A stretch of DNA of 48,415 bases, taken from assembly GCA_000787465.1 (NCBI GenBank), contig JSYX01000246.1, positions 1 through 48,415 on the forward strand, read 5' to 3'. Made by a program: the position numbers and the translations under genes. Shown here piece by piece: positions 30,134 through 43,500 of this stretch. This DNA comes from Thermomucor indicae-seudaticae. Lineage: Eukaryota > Mucoromycota > Mucoromycetes > Mucorales > Lichtheimiaceae. The notes beneath the pieces were generated by a model that did no database searches, was not told the origin of the DNA, and saw nothing but the letters and a program-made list of their open reading frames with translations. Position 1 is the stretch's first letter. Every line of letters begins with the position of its first letter.

Positions 30134-31926
30134 CAAGTTTTACACCCTCGATTTTCAATTTTGTATCATCCTCAACACTGTGACTGATCTTGTACAGTAA
30201 TTTATCTTTATGATATATAAATCGATGCATGATCTACTGCGATTTGCGCTTTCTATTTCTTTTAGCCGATGCTTGCTTAGCTGTAGGCGTTATCAGGGCG
30301 TTGGCCCCAACACACACAATACATGATACTAAGCCATGCCATTATGTATACAATACGTAGAATTTTCCTTAAAATATGTGGAAAGACGGCACCATGTGTA
30401 ACAGCACAGTGATCCTCATGGGCCGTCTTCATCCGGGGACGGGACAGTAGCCACTACATGACGTTGGCGCAAAGATCCCGACGGCGCTATGGTTGGAACA
30501 GGCCGCCTTATTCTCGCTTTCAATGATCGGTAAGATAAACAAGCAGCAATACCCATCTGAAGGCGCTTCAGACAAAACGATGCACGGTTCAAGCTTTACA
30601 TTTCCGCAGCAAATCCGCCGTGGAAGAGATTTCGAAGTGAAACCGACAAAAATCCACCTGTGCATATCTTTATCGAACCGAGTCTTTCTTTTCCTATCGT
30701 TCAAGCAAACCAAGGACCAAAGTGGGTGTTGTCAGTTGCTTTACTGTATTTTTCCGTTTTATTTGTGCTTGTGAAAGATCTTTTGGCGCTGCTGGCGATT
30801 GCCCTTTTGCGTTGATTCCACTTTCCATTTGACCTTTGCCTGAAGGGATGTTGCCACCAAATATAAACAATGCTCAGATTCAAGTATCTATTGCCAGGAT
30901 CATATGATAAGCAGCGCTGAATTGTATCAAGAAAAATCTAGATTCTCTCTCGTTGCATGTGTCTGTGTCTGCTACAAGTGCATGGACTATGCCACGTAAA
31001 CTGTTTCAGCCGTTTGCGAGACCTTGACCAACACAGTAGCCGCCTGATATATTGATATCTGATAAATTGATATTCTTGATATACCGATCGACCTATAAAT
31101 CACTGACTAGCTTTTACTAGGCGCAGGTACACTTGATTTAGCGATCTTCCGTCACGGACCCTATCGATATATCGCGCGGGCATTGTATTAAGCTCCGACT
31201 GCGTATTCCCGGTAACCGTGCTGTAGGGATAAGGTTTCACTGGGTTCCGATAACCAAAGAGTGCAACTTATTGACAGGATCGAGAATTTGCGGTAGAACA
31301 TAGCCAAACAAGAATCACATCCGCGGTGCAAATGTCTCCTTCTAATTACTTAGAACCAATGCAGTCGAAGAATAACCGAATCGCCCTCAATAGTGACACG
31401 AGGAAACTTGTTTTAATAGTGGGAAACTTGTCAAATGCAGATACAGTAGACCCGTATTCGACAGTCAGATGTAGAAAAGGAGACAATATATTGCAGGATT
31501 ATGCTAATTTAAAGAGTTACAGTGCTTGATCATGATAAACAAGACTCCTTACAGCCTCATTATTATGCAGATCAACAAATGGTTCTCCTATATGCATTGT
31601 GTGAACCAAGAGCAGGCGGAATGCTGATTGGATATTGAGCACTTTATGGGCCTTTTGTTTCTTATTGCGTGTATAAAAAAAACCGTGAAGGAAAGGAATG
31701 TGGTGGTGGAGGGAAGGGAATTTGCTTACAAGAACGGGTCATAGCAAGCCATAATGCTCGGGGAGGGTAAGGGACGGAGGGAAGGCGGGAGATAGTAACC
31801 ATTTGATCCGGTTAACGGCCTTTCTTTTTTTTGTACGTCAAGGAAAGGAGGATTGGCAAGGGAAGGGAGAAAAGGTGTTTAGTACAATTTGTGAAAAGGA
31901 AAGAATTGGAGCATCTTGAGACAGCA
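30134..31926. other. 1.8-kb gap, nothing recognised
   Basis: Frames in this stretch (for example 30493-30774 plus and 31326-31529 plus) are short and unconvincing. Around 31050-31085 there is a cluster of TGATAT-like repeats. From about 31685 to 31900 the plus strand is purine-rich (ggaagggaatttg-like), lying in the 3' flank of the methyltransferase gene. Confidence 0.5.
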
Positions 31927-33291
31927 TTAATCCGATGATGGTTGTGGGGGCTTGCGAGCACAGAGGGCCCATAATTTCATTTTCCAATTGTACTGCGTAC
32001 ATTCCTGGAAGTACCGTTCAAGAACAGCATTATATTCTTCCGGATTCTTTAAAAGTCGATGGGCCAGGAACGGTTTTAACGATTTCATTGCACTTTTCCA
32101 GGACCAAAGCATTTCGTCCGCGATCGGATCGCCTCCGTTACCTGATACCGACTACATAAGGAACACGTAGCAAAGGAGACGAAATTCATACAAAGTCACT
32201 TACCAAAGTTAAATACTCGTACATCTTTTTCGATTTCGTCAAAACTGGCTTCTGCGAGCAATTGCTCGAGCTTAGATGCAATCCATGGATCCTGTCCTCG
32301 GTCTTGCATGGCTCGATGCACTACAGAACGCCTTAGTGAATAAAATAGTACAACAAAAAAAATACTAAAAAGGAAAGAACGTACATGTTGTCGTAACGGC
32401 GTCAATGAGAGGAGATTGGCCGATTTCCTATTATCCCTCTGTCAGTCCGGGAATCCTACATGGTAAGGCATGATCTGCATTAAACACCGACCGTAAAATC
32501 GGACTCAACCAACTGCACAAGTCCGCCTGGTTTCAAAACCCGAAAGATCTCACAGAGTACTTTGGGCCATTCTGCAGAGCGAAGGGCGACGATGAGCTGG
32601 CGCATATGAATGAAATCAAATGTATTATCCTCAAATGGTAGTCCTTCGAGTATATTACAAAGTTGGAATGTAACGTTTTCGGGTCGGATCGTAGTCGGAA
32701 ACATGTCGGCTAAATCGATTCCAGTAACATGAGCATTAGGATGGTCAATCGCCATTTCCTATATTGGAGGTATATGCAAGTTGGTTTCTATTAGCATCCC
32801 TAATAAACATGCTATCATTAATTTGCTTGCAAGATTACCATAACCCATGATCCGGAACCGCATCCAATATCGAGAATGTTTGCGTCTGGCGTCAAGCGCT
32901 GTTCAATGAATGGCATGATGTTACTATAAACGTGACATAAACGGTTAGATACATCGCCGAGAGGGATACCGCTGCAGTCTTCAGTGTAGGAATTGATTAC
33001 CTATTAAAGAGTGCTTTTATAGCAAAATGTTCCTAGAGACCATCACTTAGCAACAAATGCAATTGGAATAGTGTAGCTGTTTGGGTGACATACAGAGTTT
33101 AATCGGTCTTGCTCTTCTTCATCACGCGGAAGACAATAAGAGCAGGATTCTATATTATGATATATTCGACCGTCGACCACGATTGTAGGTGACAATATAG
33201 TAGACTGGTTGGATTGGATCTCATTACTGTCGACGCTGTGTTCCCTCCGATGTGTTGAGGCATTGGATGATTTCGATGGTTTTGCTCCCAT
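31927..33291 (-). CDS. SAM-dependent class I methyltransferase
   Basis: Seven exons: 33291-33094, 33032-33001, 32923-32839, 32758-32492, 32427-32385, 32320-32204 and 32141-31927, for 318 aa. The N-terminus MGAKPSKSSNAS has Gly2 followed by Ser/Lys residues, a plausible N-myristoylation context. Motif I ILDIGCGSGSW lies at about 93-103, motif II ends in VTGIDLADM, the motif IV region is NTFDFIHMRQL, and motif V/VI follows with VLKPGGLVQLVESDFT. This is the Rossmann-fold family (Methyltransf_25/UbiE-like) that is often expanded in Mucoromycota, with small molecules as the usual inferred targets; the actual substrate is unknown. The C-terminal quarter is helical and Trp-rich. Confidence 0.88.
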
Positions 33292-34680
33292 CGTAGGATA
33301 ATGCTAATGAAATAATGAAGGAATAGGAAGAATGAAAAGAAGAGAAATGGAGAAAGAGGGGAGAGAAAAAAGGATGGTGGAAATAGGGCAAATAGGGTCG
33401 ATTTGATGTTGGGTGATAACTCTTCTTTTTTCGTGACACGTTGCGCGACAGATGGGGCACCCGTTGACATTTAGAAACACTCCGTCGGTGATCATGAAAA
33501 GACACGTCAGGATAACACGGAGAAGTCGTCCGGTAAAACTAGGAGAATGGCTTCAAATAGAGACAAAGAGAGAGATATTCAAGCATAGCAAGTGCTAAGT
33601 AACAAATAAAGCAGATCACCCTTACTATGAGAAGTCGTCATGAAGGCGTGCACGAACCCTGAGGGAGAAGGGATCGTCCTATAATATTGATTACAATGGG
33701 GCCAAAAACCAGAGTACCCCCCCAATGGTTTTGCATCAAAGTTTGTGCGTGTAACTAGCTGTCTCTTTTCAAATTCAGCGGGAAATTCTAACATGCACCC
33801 GACCCTCATGTCAAGCGACACGATACATTTCTTGTATTCACATAAAGATAAACATTGGCCCGTTTCAATGCAAGAAAGTATCACACACTTGCATTTTAGC
33901 TTTTCCCTATAGAGAGAAACGGGGAAAACGACCTAGCCACGATGGCCGACCCTATCTTTATCTCTCTTTCTCTCTTCCTTTTAGTAAACAAACGTGTTAC
34001 GCACATTGCCGCGCGCTCGTGTATTTGCCGGTCCCGAGAACATGTGGGAACTCTTCTAGATCCAGAAGGGTTAGATCTTCGCGACACACAATTTCACCGT
34101 ACCTTTGACTTATCTGATTGGCTTAAACGCATCAACCTCGATTATCACGGGCACTCCTTCTTTCCTGCAAGGAGACATCCTGTCAGTAGTACTTTGCTCT
34201 TGATTTTATTTTCCGTTATGCGAGCGATATATCCGCGACATCATGTTCTTTTTCCTCCTCTCCCCTCTCCCTTCCCTCCTTCTCATCAGCGTCAGACTTA
34301 TCGCTAATACGGGTAAAAGAACATTATTGTCGGTCCGGCAGATCATCGCGTGTCTGTATGTGTTACCGAAAGGAAAAAGCACGAGCTCGCCTCAAAACGA
34401 AAAGCTGGGCCACGAATGGTCGCGTAACCGGCGCCGCGTACCGAACAATGATTTCTCTTAGCGATTGAAATCATTTTCAGAGGTATTATTGTTATCTGAA
34501 GAATTCAGAAATTGGAACTTCAGTACATCAATATTTTTGTGATTCACCTGCCCTGACCCTGTCTTTTTTTAAGCATGGGTTGCGCATCTGCGTGTTTCTA
34601 AAAATATCGATGTCAAATTGGGGTCTCTTGACAGTTTCTCCAATGTGATCGGACCAGAGATATCCCATTTTAGGCTTTGA
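33292..34680. other. Gap with strongly purine-rich promoter tract
   Basis: From about 33302 to 33395 the plus strand is almost only A and G, which reads as a CT-rich tract just upstream of the methyltransferase start on the minus strand and may be part of its promoter or leader. A plus-strand frame at 33942-34307 includes a protein-like section (LDLRDTQFHRTFDLSDWLKR) followed by a long polypyrimidine tract ending in AG near 34290; I could not complete a gene from it. A minus-strand frame at 33579-33884 is open but unrecognised. Confidence 0.4.
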
Positions 34681-35104
34681 TCAGCATACGACTATAGGCA
34701 CAGGGGGTAGTATCACCACAAGCGAACTGTCCCAAGGATCGTTCTTTTGCAAACTGTCTAAAACGGATACTCGGCACGATCCGACAGGCAGAATTTCCAC
34801 ACCCTTGAGTGGGCTTTCATACATTATCCGAAAAACATGTGGTTTTGCCATGTCCGTTACACTCAAGTAGCTTATTTTCGGTGGCCTTTGCTGCATCCAA
34901 GAGCGGAAGAAGATCTTAGACATGTATGGTCAATAACAATGCAACATCATTGAAATGAGACCTGTATCATTGACTTTGGACTGACCCAGTCATTAAGTAG
35001 GTACATTCTAACTGCCTATGCCAGTCATGAGGAGCATTAAACATGCCGGCCCATCGTCCTTTTTCTTCGTCGAAAACCATGTCGCATAGACATCTACTAT
35101 ACAT
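34681..35104 (-). CDS. Possible short hypothetical gene
   Basis: Two exons (35104-34982 and 34914-34681) can be joined in frame to give 118 aa with several protein-like stretches (FDEEKGRWAGMFNAPHDWHR, MAKPHVFRIMYESPLKGVEI, VILPPVPIVVC). The donor GTCCAA is weak and the start is only the first Met in frame. It may also be the tail of a decayed gene. No family was recognised. Confidence 0.3.
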
Positions 35105-35368
35105 AATTGTGATACAAACGAGACAGCGTATCACTAACTATGAATGCGACGGCTATCGCTGAACAGCATTTGGAAATTAAGGGGCCTTTAATGCGGCGAT
35201 CGTTTACTGTCAAATGTGCCTGAAAGAAACCTGAAATTGCATAAATCATATCCCGATATCGGGAACAAACAACAATGAAGGTTGTTGAACCCCGTCATTT
35301 CCATATTTTGGCATACGATCCAAAACTAATTTATTGGTTCGAGGGGAATTTACAAAGAGGACTAAAGG

Positions 35369-37564
35369 TTATTTCCGACCTTTCTTCTTGCGTTGTTTTG
35401 ACAGTGATTCTAAAAAAGGAGCAGTGAGTTAATGAAATTTGACAGGAACTACTAGACGCCGCCTCATACCTTGTATAATTTTCGCATCTTCCTCGTCATT
35501 GAAGCCGACAGCATCATTATCAGTATCATTAGCCTTCCTTCCATTCTGTTTCTGTTTCTTTTTATTTGCTGGTTTCTCGTCCTCCTCGTCTTTGCCAGTG
35601 TCAAACTTGTTGCTGAACTTCTTAAACTTCGCAACAAAGAACCCGTCCATGTTGTGTACATGTGGATAGAATCGTCGTGTTAATTTTAAGCTTGGATGAA
35701 AATCTTTGCCCCGGTATCTAAGGGTGTGAAGGTTAGATTCTTCTATCTGGCATGTAATAAGCTGCGATAATATACGTACTGTACGAATCCTTCTCGACCG
35801 AAATCTAGTCCAGTCGGGACCAACTTAACGTTGTTCCGCTTACTTAATGCATAGTTTACCACTGCTTCATTTTCTTCCACCGTAACCGAACATGTCGAAT
35901 ATACAATGTAGCCACCTGTCTTGGACTTCGCATCGACAGAGTCGATTGCACTTAGAATAAGTTGCTTCTGAAGGAAAGGGATATCAATGAAGTCTTTTTC
36001 CGTTTTGTTGACCTTCACACTCGGATCCTTGGAAATAACTCCTGTGCCTGAACATGGTGCATCAAGTAATACACGATCGAAGCCGCCCAGAACTTTCGGG
36101 AATTCACGACCGTCGTAGTTGCAAACGATCGCGTTCTTGACACCCATACGATGGATATTCGCAATCAAACTCTTCAGACGGTCCTTATTTGCGTCGTTGG
36201 CAAAGACTATGCCGGTGTTCTTTTGTAAGGCAGCGATGTATGTTGTCTTACCACCAGGAGCAGAGGCCATATCCAGGATACGCTCATGTTCCTGAGGTGC
36301 AAGCGCCATGACGGGCAAAAATGAGGATGCTGCTTGAAGCATGTAGTGACCTGCCAAGTACTCGGGTGTGGCACCTATACACTCAGGTCAGCAACCCATG
36401 AATGTGTGTGAAAGAGACAAGAAGGCAACACTTAACATACCGATAGGAACCTGAGAGTCAAATACTTGCAAGCCAACTTTGCTCCATTTACCGATAGGGT
36501 CCAAGTTGACGCCACGGTTAATCAAAGCCTGAGCTAGATCACGACGTCGTGTTCTTAAAGTGTTTGTACGAATAGTGATGGGTCGTGGAACTTCGTTGGC
36601 TTCAAAGAATTCGATTGCCTCTGACGGTGAGAAAAGATCAAAGAGTTTTTCCGCCAAAAACCGGGAATAGCCATAGTAGTGTGCAATGTCCTTGATAAGT
36701 CGGTCAACGTAGTCCTGCCGTGATCTTTATAATAGCTCAATAGAACGTTCTTTTGCTCTGAAAGTTATGGGGCCTTACTTGTTTGGATCACGCAGAGTTT
36801 TAAAGTTATTCAGCACGTTGACGATTTCTTGGATGCGCTGGTTTACCACCGTGACATCGGCAGTGAGCTCGTCTTCGTCACCCTCTGGTAATTCAAAACG
36901 TTCGCCAGGTGCAGCAATGTTGGTTTGCATAGCCTGATCCATGAGTTCTGCCTCAGCCAATGCAGCTTCACGTGCTTTGCGAGCCTCAATCTTTCGAGAT
37001 TTGCGTTCGTCTAAAGCTCCTTCATACTGAATGCAGTAAAGCGATCTCAATTAATTGTCGCTGTCATCTTCCTGGAATATAAACCATGCGTACCTCGTCT
37101 TCATCCTCGTCTTCGTCCTCATCGATGTCTCCGTTTTCCAGACCATCCACTTCAGCTGCTGCTTCTTCTTCGTCGTCGTCTGAACCAAGAAAGTCGGTAT
37201 CAGCTTTCGGAAAAATGTTATTATCCGATCCAAGATCGTCCATGTCAAATTCATCGTCCATGGGTTGTTCGTCATCGGAAGCAGGCTCAGCATCGTCCCA
37301 CAGGTCGGTTGTACCGTTAGCCTCCAGAAACCCTTCAGCGTCGTCGCTCTCAGCTTCGCTTTCGTCTTTTTTCTGGTTTTTCTTTTCTACTTTTTGTCTC
37401 TTCTGCTTTCCGTTGGTTTCGTCGTCAGCACTCTGAGCACGCTTTCTCTTTGCTTCATTTTCCTGTCTCTTCTTCAGCGTTTTTCTCCTTCGCGCGTTCA
37501 TTGGCTTTTGCACTGGCTCCAATGGTACTGGAGGTCCTTGTTTATTGCGTTGACGACGACCCAT
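35369..37564 (-). CDS. NOP2: Nucleolar 25S rRNA cytosine-C5 methyltransferase Nop2
   Basis: Six exons: 37564-37094, 37026-36779, 36724-36441, 36374-35780, 35717-35470 and 35409-35369, for 628 aa. The N-terminus is a basic then acidic nucleolar tail ([20 protein letters not shown]; Asp/Glu run to about 157). The RsmB/NOP2 catalytic domain starts near [20 protein letters not shown]. The SAM motif I is [10 protein letters not shown] (about 369-378), motif [10 protein letters not shown] with Cys442, and motif VI STCS with the nucleophile Cys496. [20 protein letters not shown] is the family's C-terminal block, then a Lys-rich tail ends in QRKKKGRK. Nop2 methylates the conserved cytosine of domain V of the large rRNA and is needed for 60S assembly. 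Both catalytic cysteines are present. Confidence 0.95.
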
Positions 37565-37854
37565 GGTATCAAATTATGGAAACAGGCACGATTAATCGAT
37601 CGATCAGTTCAATTCAAGGGGAAATTTCTCAATCAGCTATGGAGCTGCTCTAGGGAAGATACACAGTCACAGATGGCTTTGCTTTAATGCTGGGAAAACT
37701 TTTAACCTTCTATTCTATGTTTTTAGATGATTTCTAGGAGTGAGTTCTGTTACTTATGGAGTATTTACTTCTCCAGAGGGAGAGTCTTCGGGGAAAGGTG
37801 GCGGTGAGGATTTCTAATTATTAAACGAGTCAATCGATGGACGTTATTTGAAAG

Positions 37855-40137
37855 CTATTCAGTGCAACCTACCTTTTGTGGTCGAACATATTCATCGTAG
37901 ACAGTCTTTTCAGCGAACGGCCGCTTGCCCAGCAGATTTTCCATATCTTCGCGTGTAATTACTTCCTTCTCCAGTAACAGTTTTGCGACCTTTTCGACAT
38001 CCTCCTTGTGTTTCGTCAAAAGCTCTACCGTGCGCTTGTATGCTTCATTCACGAGGTTGCGTACTTCGTTATCAATTAAACTGCCAGTTTGCTCGGAGAA
38101 TGGCTTTTGGAACTGCTGCTCTGCCTGTGGGTCGTTGAAAGAGATCGGTCCCACTTTGTCATTCATACCGTATGTTGTAACCTGAGCATATGCCATCTTT
38201 GTCACTTTCTGTAAATCATCGTGGGCACCAGTTGTAATCGAATCGAAAAAGATCTGCTCTGAAACCCGACCGCCCAGAGTCATACACATGCGATCCAGGA
38301 GCTGTTTCTGTGTAAAAAGATACTGGTCTTTTGGTAGGTACTGGGCATAACCCAAAGCAGCAACACCTCGAGGAATAATTGAAACTTTCAGGAGAGGGTC
38401 TGCATGTTGAAGGAACCAGCCAGCCACCGCATGTCCTGCCTCATGGTAAGCAACAGTCTTCTTCTCCTCTGGCGAGAGAACTCTCGATTTCTTTTCCAAA
38501 CCGGCGATCACACGCTCGATTGCCTGTTCAAAATCGACTTCCGTCACTTCGTCCTTGTGATGACGGGCTGCAATCAATGCAGCTTCATTACAGACGTTGT
38601 GGATATCAGCACCCGAGAATCCAGGAGTCAAGGCCGCCAGCTTTTTCGCCAATTGCTCTATGTCTTCGCTGGTCTTGATAGGTTTCAAGTGCACCTTGAA
38701 GATCTGGACTCGGCCCCCGATGTCTGGCCGATCAATAGCGATATGACGATCGAAACGTCCAGGACGCAACAGGGCAGGATCCAACACATCCGGTCGATTC
38801 GTACCCGCCAAAACCACCACATGCTCGCTGGAACCGAAACCATCCATTTCGACCAACAGTTGGTTAAGCGTGCTTTCCCGTTCGTCATTACCGCCCATAT
38901 GTCCACCTTTGCCACGTGCTTTACCAATAGCATCAATCTCATCCACAAAAATGATGCAGGGTGCATTCTTCTTTGCTGTCGCAAACAGATCCCGGACACG
39001 CGAGGCACCAACACCGACAAACATCTCAATGAATTCGGAACCAGACACACTCAGGAACGGCACGCCTGCCTCGCCGGCTGTGGCCTTGGCCAATAGAGTT
39101 TTACCGGTACCAGGGGGACCCGACAAGATAGCGCCCTTGGGGATCTTCGCACCTAGCCGCTCGTATGCAGCAGGATTCTTCAAAAATTTAACGAACTCCA
39201 TAATTTCCTCCTTGGCCTCGTCAGCACCTGCCACGTCCTTAAACTTGACCTTGACATCTTTCTCTTGGTTGAACATTTTCGCACGACTTTTGCCGATACC
39301 GAAAATACCCTGACCAGCACCACCGGGCCCACGCTTTGTCATGTAGAACAAGACACCCAAAAGCAGCAAAGTCGGACCGAAGTGTGCCAAAGCATTCAGC
39401 AAACTGACTTCATCACGGTAACTGACTGGAATTCGTTCGGACGACGGGATCTTGAGCTCGTCCTGAGCTTCTTCAAGCTTGCGTTCAAAGCTGTCCACTG
39501 ATCCAATGCTGAAGTAGAATGTCTGGTTTGGTGACACGCCTAATGACGATGCTTCTGGGCGCAAGTAGACACGGACACGATTGCGATTGATGACCACCAA
39601 TTTATCCACTAGCCCTTTGTCCAGCAAGCTCGTTCGGAACGATTGCCACGTCACTTCGCGGGCGTCTGTTTCCGGCGAAATCAACCTGTAAACTACGTAG
39701 GTACCAAGCGCTGAGAGTACAATTGCGCTGGGGTTTTTCAAGAAATCTGGCGGAGGAGGCTGATTATTATTATTCGACGACGACGATGACTTTCGGTTGC
39801 CCTCGTTCTTGGGTGGAGGTTTCGGTACCTCGTCAGCTGAACTCTTCGCATGCTGGTTAGCAGCGTCCTCTGCGGCTCGTCTGTTGTTTTTGCCGAAAAA
39901 CCCTTCAAACCCCTTTGGTATATTGAGTGGTGTTTCATGGTCGTCCTTTTTCTCCTCGCCATTCTTCCGTTTATTGCCGTTCTCCTGCTCTGACGATAAT
40001 TGGCGATTGCCCCATCGTCGATTCTCAACCACTAGTGGTTGCGATCGTGCCAACGATGCACGTGTACCGTTTCTAATACCAGCGTATTGTGCCCGCGTCA
40101 GTCGTCTGGCGCCGATCTGACCAAGTCGGGAAAGCAT
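37855..40137 (-). CDS. AFG3: Mitochondrial m-AAA protease subunit Afg3/Yta10 (FtsH family)
   Basis: A single 760-aa exon. The Arg-rich, acid-poor N-terminus ([20 protein letters not shown]) is a mitochondrial targeting sequence. Two inner-membrane segments follow (about 138-153 and 251-266) around an FtsH extracellular-like domain. The AAA module has Walker A GPPGTGKT (about 340), Walker [12 protein letters not shown], and the second region of homology with [10 protein letters not shown]. The zinc protease site is HEAGH (about 566). The enzyme degrades unfolded inner-membrane proteins and matures proteins such as bL32m. This is the only long intronless gene in the window. The C-terminus [12 protein letters not shown] looks complete. 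Paralogue choice (AFG3 or YTA12) is based on overall resemblance and needs a tree. Confidence 0.93.
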   Translation of the reverse strand: MLSRLGQIGARRLTRAQYAGIRNGTRASLARSQPLVVENRRWGNRQLSSEQENGNKRKNGEEKKDDHETPLNIPKGFEGFFGKNNRRAAEDAANQHAKSSADEVPKPPPKNEGNRKSSSSSNNNNQPPPPDFLKNPSAIVLSALGTYVVYRLISPETDAREVTWQSFRTSLLDKGLVDKLVVINRNRVRVYLRPEASSLGVSPNQTFYFSIGSVDSFERKLEEAQDELKIPSSERIPVSYRDEVSLLNALAHFGPTLLLLGVLFYMTKRGPGGAGQGIFGIGKSRAKMFNQEKDVKVKFKDVAGADEAKEEIMEFVKFLKNPAAYERLGAKIPKGAILSGPPGTGKTLLAKATAGEAGVPFLSVSGSEFIEMFVGVGASRVRDLFATAKKNAPCIIFVDEIDAIGKARGKGGHMGGNDERESTLNQLLVEMDGFGSSEHVVVLAGTNRPDVLDPALLRPGRFDRHIAIDRPDIGGRVQIFKVHLKPIKTSEDIEQLAKKLAALTPGFSGADIHNVCNEAALIAARHHKDEVTEVDFEQAIERVIAGLEKKSRVLSPEEKKTVAYHEAGHAVAGWFLQHADPLLKVSIIPRGVAALGYAQYLPKDQYLFTQKQLLDRMCMTLGGRVSEQIFFDSITTGAHDDLQKVTKMAYAQVTTYGMNDKVGPISFNDPQAEQQFQKPFSEQTGSLIDNEVRNLVNEAYKRTVELLTKHKEDVEKVAKLLLEKEVITREDMENLLGKRPFAEKTVYDEYVRPQKVGCTE

Positions 40138-40536
40138 GCTGCGATTGTTATTGTCTTTGAAAGGTCTGCTGCCCTAAAAATTGTGCTGCGGGCCTGAAAA
40201 TTGAACCTGCCATCGGCAAAAGGGAACATCCGATGCTGCACTTTGAGAGGCCAAGTGTCTTAGTAATACTGGTAAGCATTACAATCGGACCAATGAAAAT
40301 ATCTCCTTGAAGGGCTTGCTGTTGACGGAGCAAGTGCACGGTGCGGTGGCACACATGCAGGTCAACGAACCCCTTACATAATCTGCTGCGGAATATTGAA
40401 GCTGCCTCTGCCAGGGACTTCTGACCACCATTTGGGTACCACTTCGCCTAGCAACTCGTTAATGCACTAACTTTAAATATTGGAGTAAATTTATGCTATT
40501 ATTGTACGTGTACAGGAAACAACTGTCTATCTTTGA
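40138..40536. other. Gap between TRAPPC8 3' end and AFG3
   Basis: About 400 bp with no supported gene. It should contain the AFG3 promoter and TRAPPC8 terminator region, both genes being on the minus strand. Confidence 0.5.
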
Positions 40537-43500
40537 TTAAGATTTGCCGCTGACAGGTAAGCTCGCGACTCTTGGTTGCTGCCCTGTTATACTTGATGGT
40601 CGTAATGCTGGCAGCGCTGTAACGTCTGCAAGATTTATGCCGATAATATAATGGTGTCCATGTCGTTTCATATTGGGAATATCCCAGTATAATGTGAGGT
40701 CTACGTCGCCTGGGTTATATAGACCAAACAGTTTGTCATATTCGTCGCTCATCACATGTGGATATTGATTCCGAATATTTGTGCGTCGCCACTGTGTTCG
40801 CGAATTCAATGCGAAAACACGCAAAGGCGTGGCATCAAAGGGTATCGCTTTTCCTCCCTGTATCGTCATTCCACTCAGTGATCATCCTCTCAAGCACTGA
40901 ACCGCTGTTACTTACAAATGCCAGCTTGGTGATGTTCAGTTCCACAGGATTCACTTGAGCGTCAGACTCGCTATTAACGGGTTGTGCGGGAGAAGCATCT
41001 TTCAGTTTACGAATCTTGTAGTACACAAAAGTAGTTTGCCTTGGTGGAATCGAAGTTTTTGCCTGGATATCTTGGCTGCAAAATGGACTCCTGATAAATA
41101 CCGCATAGACAAGCTACTCTCAGGCGAGAACATACCTTGAGTTCATTTGTATGCTGAGTGGTATTATCGTCCACAAGGGACTTGCTGTAGTAAGTTGAGT
41201 TAACTGAAATCCGGCAACGGTCTGCAGGTTCTCGATCTAAGAGAAAATCTGTTAACACCAAACTTGTTTTCGCGCTACCACTGTGATTTTTTCGCTTTAC
41301 TTCAATGCCGAGAATGTATTCGTTGGTAGAAGCTGCACTGGGGCGTGTAAATGCATTAATCTTGAGAGACGGAAGGACTTGTAGATTTATCGTATACCGC
41401 ACAGTTCGATGGGCAATAGCGGCGTTATCTTCCTGCGTATAAATATTCAAGTCAACATGAGCCGAAAGAAGAGAGCTCAATAATAGACAACTGAAAACAT
41501 GCCTCTGACTGATAGGAAAAGAGGAACTTGAACGCGTGCTTGCCAATACGATCACCGCGAATCCAAAGAGGTACAAGAGTGGTCTTGCCGGGGTTAACAA
41601 CACCTGACGGACTCGATCCGTTTTCGCTTGCAGGCAGTGGGACCGATACCACACTAGGATCGTAAACCTTGTTATCGAACGAAAACTTTTCGCAATCGTC
41701 TTCCGTCGATGCGGCTGTTGCAAAGGTTGAATTAGTTTTAGTTCGGAAATGCAACGGAAACAGTTATCTTTACCGTAGACCTCTTTATCCATTTCTTCCG
41801 GATTCCCAATGCAGAAAAAGCTGGGATGGCTTGACTTCACTCGTAAAGCCGTCAGTCCTTTGTTACCCTTATTATTAATTTCTAAAACTGTTTGTACAAC
41901 TTCGCCTGATAGTATGGTTTCGGGTACGCCGTGGAAAGTCAGATCAAGAAGGGGCATAGGTGAAGTGACAAGAATATCCAGAGTATAGTCGGGCGCGTAG
42001 CACACAGACCGTCTCTGTTCAAGCGTGTTGTTGAGTCTTTTCCCTTTCTTATGGATTGGTCTGAAGGTGTGGACAAGGTTGCCAAACGTGTAGTGGATCC
42101 CCTTGATAAGTATGGATCCCTCGCGTCTTGGAATAAGAGCGAGATTAACCTGATAATGCATGAGCAAGTCAGCGCCTAATACAGCTCGCTTCTCTCTAGA
42201 AGAACGCTTACCGTCCGCCTTTCTAACGGTTCCAAGGTGAGTTCGTCAATCATTTGCGTTTCAAATTCTCCAAAGTCGTGCATGTCGCTGCCTTCCACCC
42301 GCTTTCCCTCGACCATAGGTTCGTAGGCTTCCGCTTCAAGATTACGCTGCTCTTTTGACGGTTTCATGGATTCGCGGTGTTGACAGCCCAGTATGACGTG
42401 ATTAAGCTTAATTGCAACTTGTAACGGGTTATACATTTCAACATGCACAATAGCAGGCTCTATACAGACAAAAAGGTTAAGTATTCTTTTGCTTGGATTG
42501 CCCCGGCCTCTGAACTCACCGCCAATAGCACATATGACACGGTTATCATCCTGCTGTTGAAGCGCCAGCGCCTTTTTGGAGCCATAAATAAAGCCCTTTG
42601 CGATATTCTCTTCCAAAAGTTCTCGTTCCATCCTTGCCCACTCTTCCTGATTATCTGTGTTCAGTTGGGCATTCGTCAAGCTGACACGGATATGCTTGTC
42701 TTCTATGACTGGTAGCGCCAAATTGGGTAAAGATTCTTTGAGAGGGTCAATGCCTGCTTGACTCGTATATTGCTACACATATATATGTAGCTGAGATCTT
42801 ATGTGCCTCAAATACTTGAGCATAGAGCTTTCCTTACCTGATATATAAACAGAAATTCCCTAATATGTGCAATCTGTTGCTGCGGTGTCTGTTTGGAATC
42901 AGCCAGTACATTGGCAAAATATGCAGCAGCGTCCTCCAGTTTACCAAGATGATAAGATTGTCGGCCCAAGGCAAAGTAAATATGACTCTTTGCGACAGAC
43001 CATTGACGACCTTCAAAGATCAAGGATGCCAGTCTGTAACAGCGGAAAGCATGTTGGCGCTGTTGCCGCGCCCCATAAAATTTTCACTTAATCAGGTTTG
43101 CTATCCAGGATGGGGACTTCGGTGACTCACCTGCTGGGCTTTACTATAGCGATGAGCAGCCATAACTACATGGAACCCATACTTGCGGACCATAGGACGA
43201 GGGGTTCTCAGAAAACAATGCGCAGCCTGTTCTAAAAAGAGGGCCGATCGCAGATCAGAGTCTTCGCCGGTCATCCGTACCAAGGCAGTCGGGACTTCTT
43301 TCCACATGCGATGTATTTTCAAGAGCTCATAGTACATAACAGTAGTGCGTGTAGCATGAAACGGAGATCGACATCGACCAAGATATTGCTGCACTGCCAG
43401 TTCAAAGTTTCGATCGGCATCCAGCTTTGTCCGTGAGGGTTGATTCATCATGAGCAAGCATATACCAAGCATCTCCTACGAAGAGACCTCAGCCCTCTTA

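Noticed and set aside
38404..39313. Long plus-strand frames over AFG3
   Set aside because: Antisense shadows of the AAA protease coding sequence.
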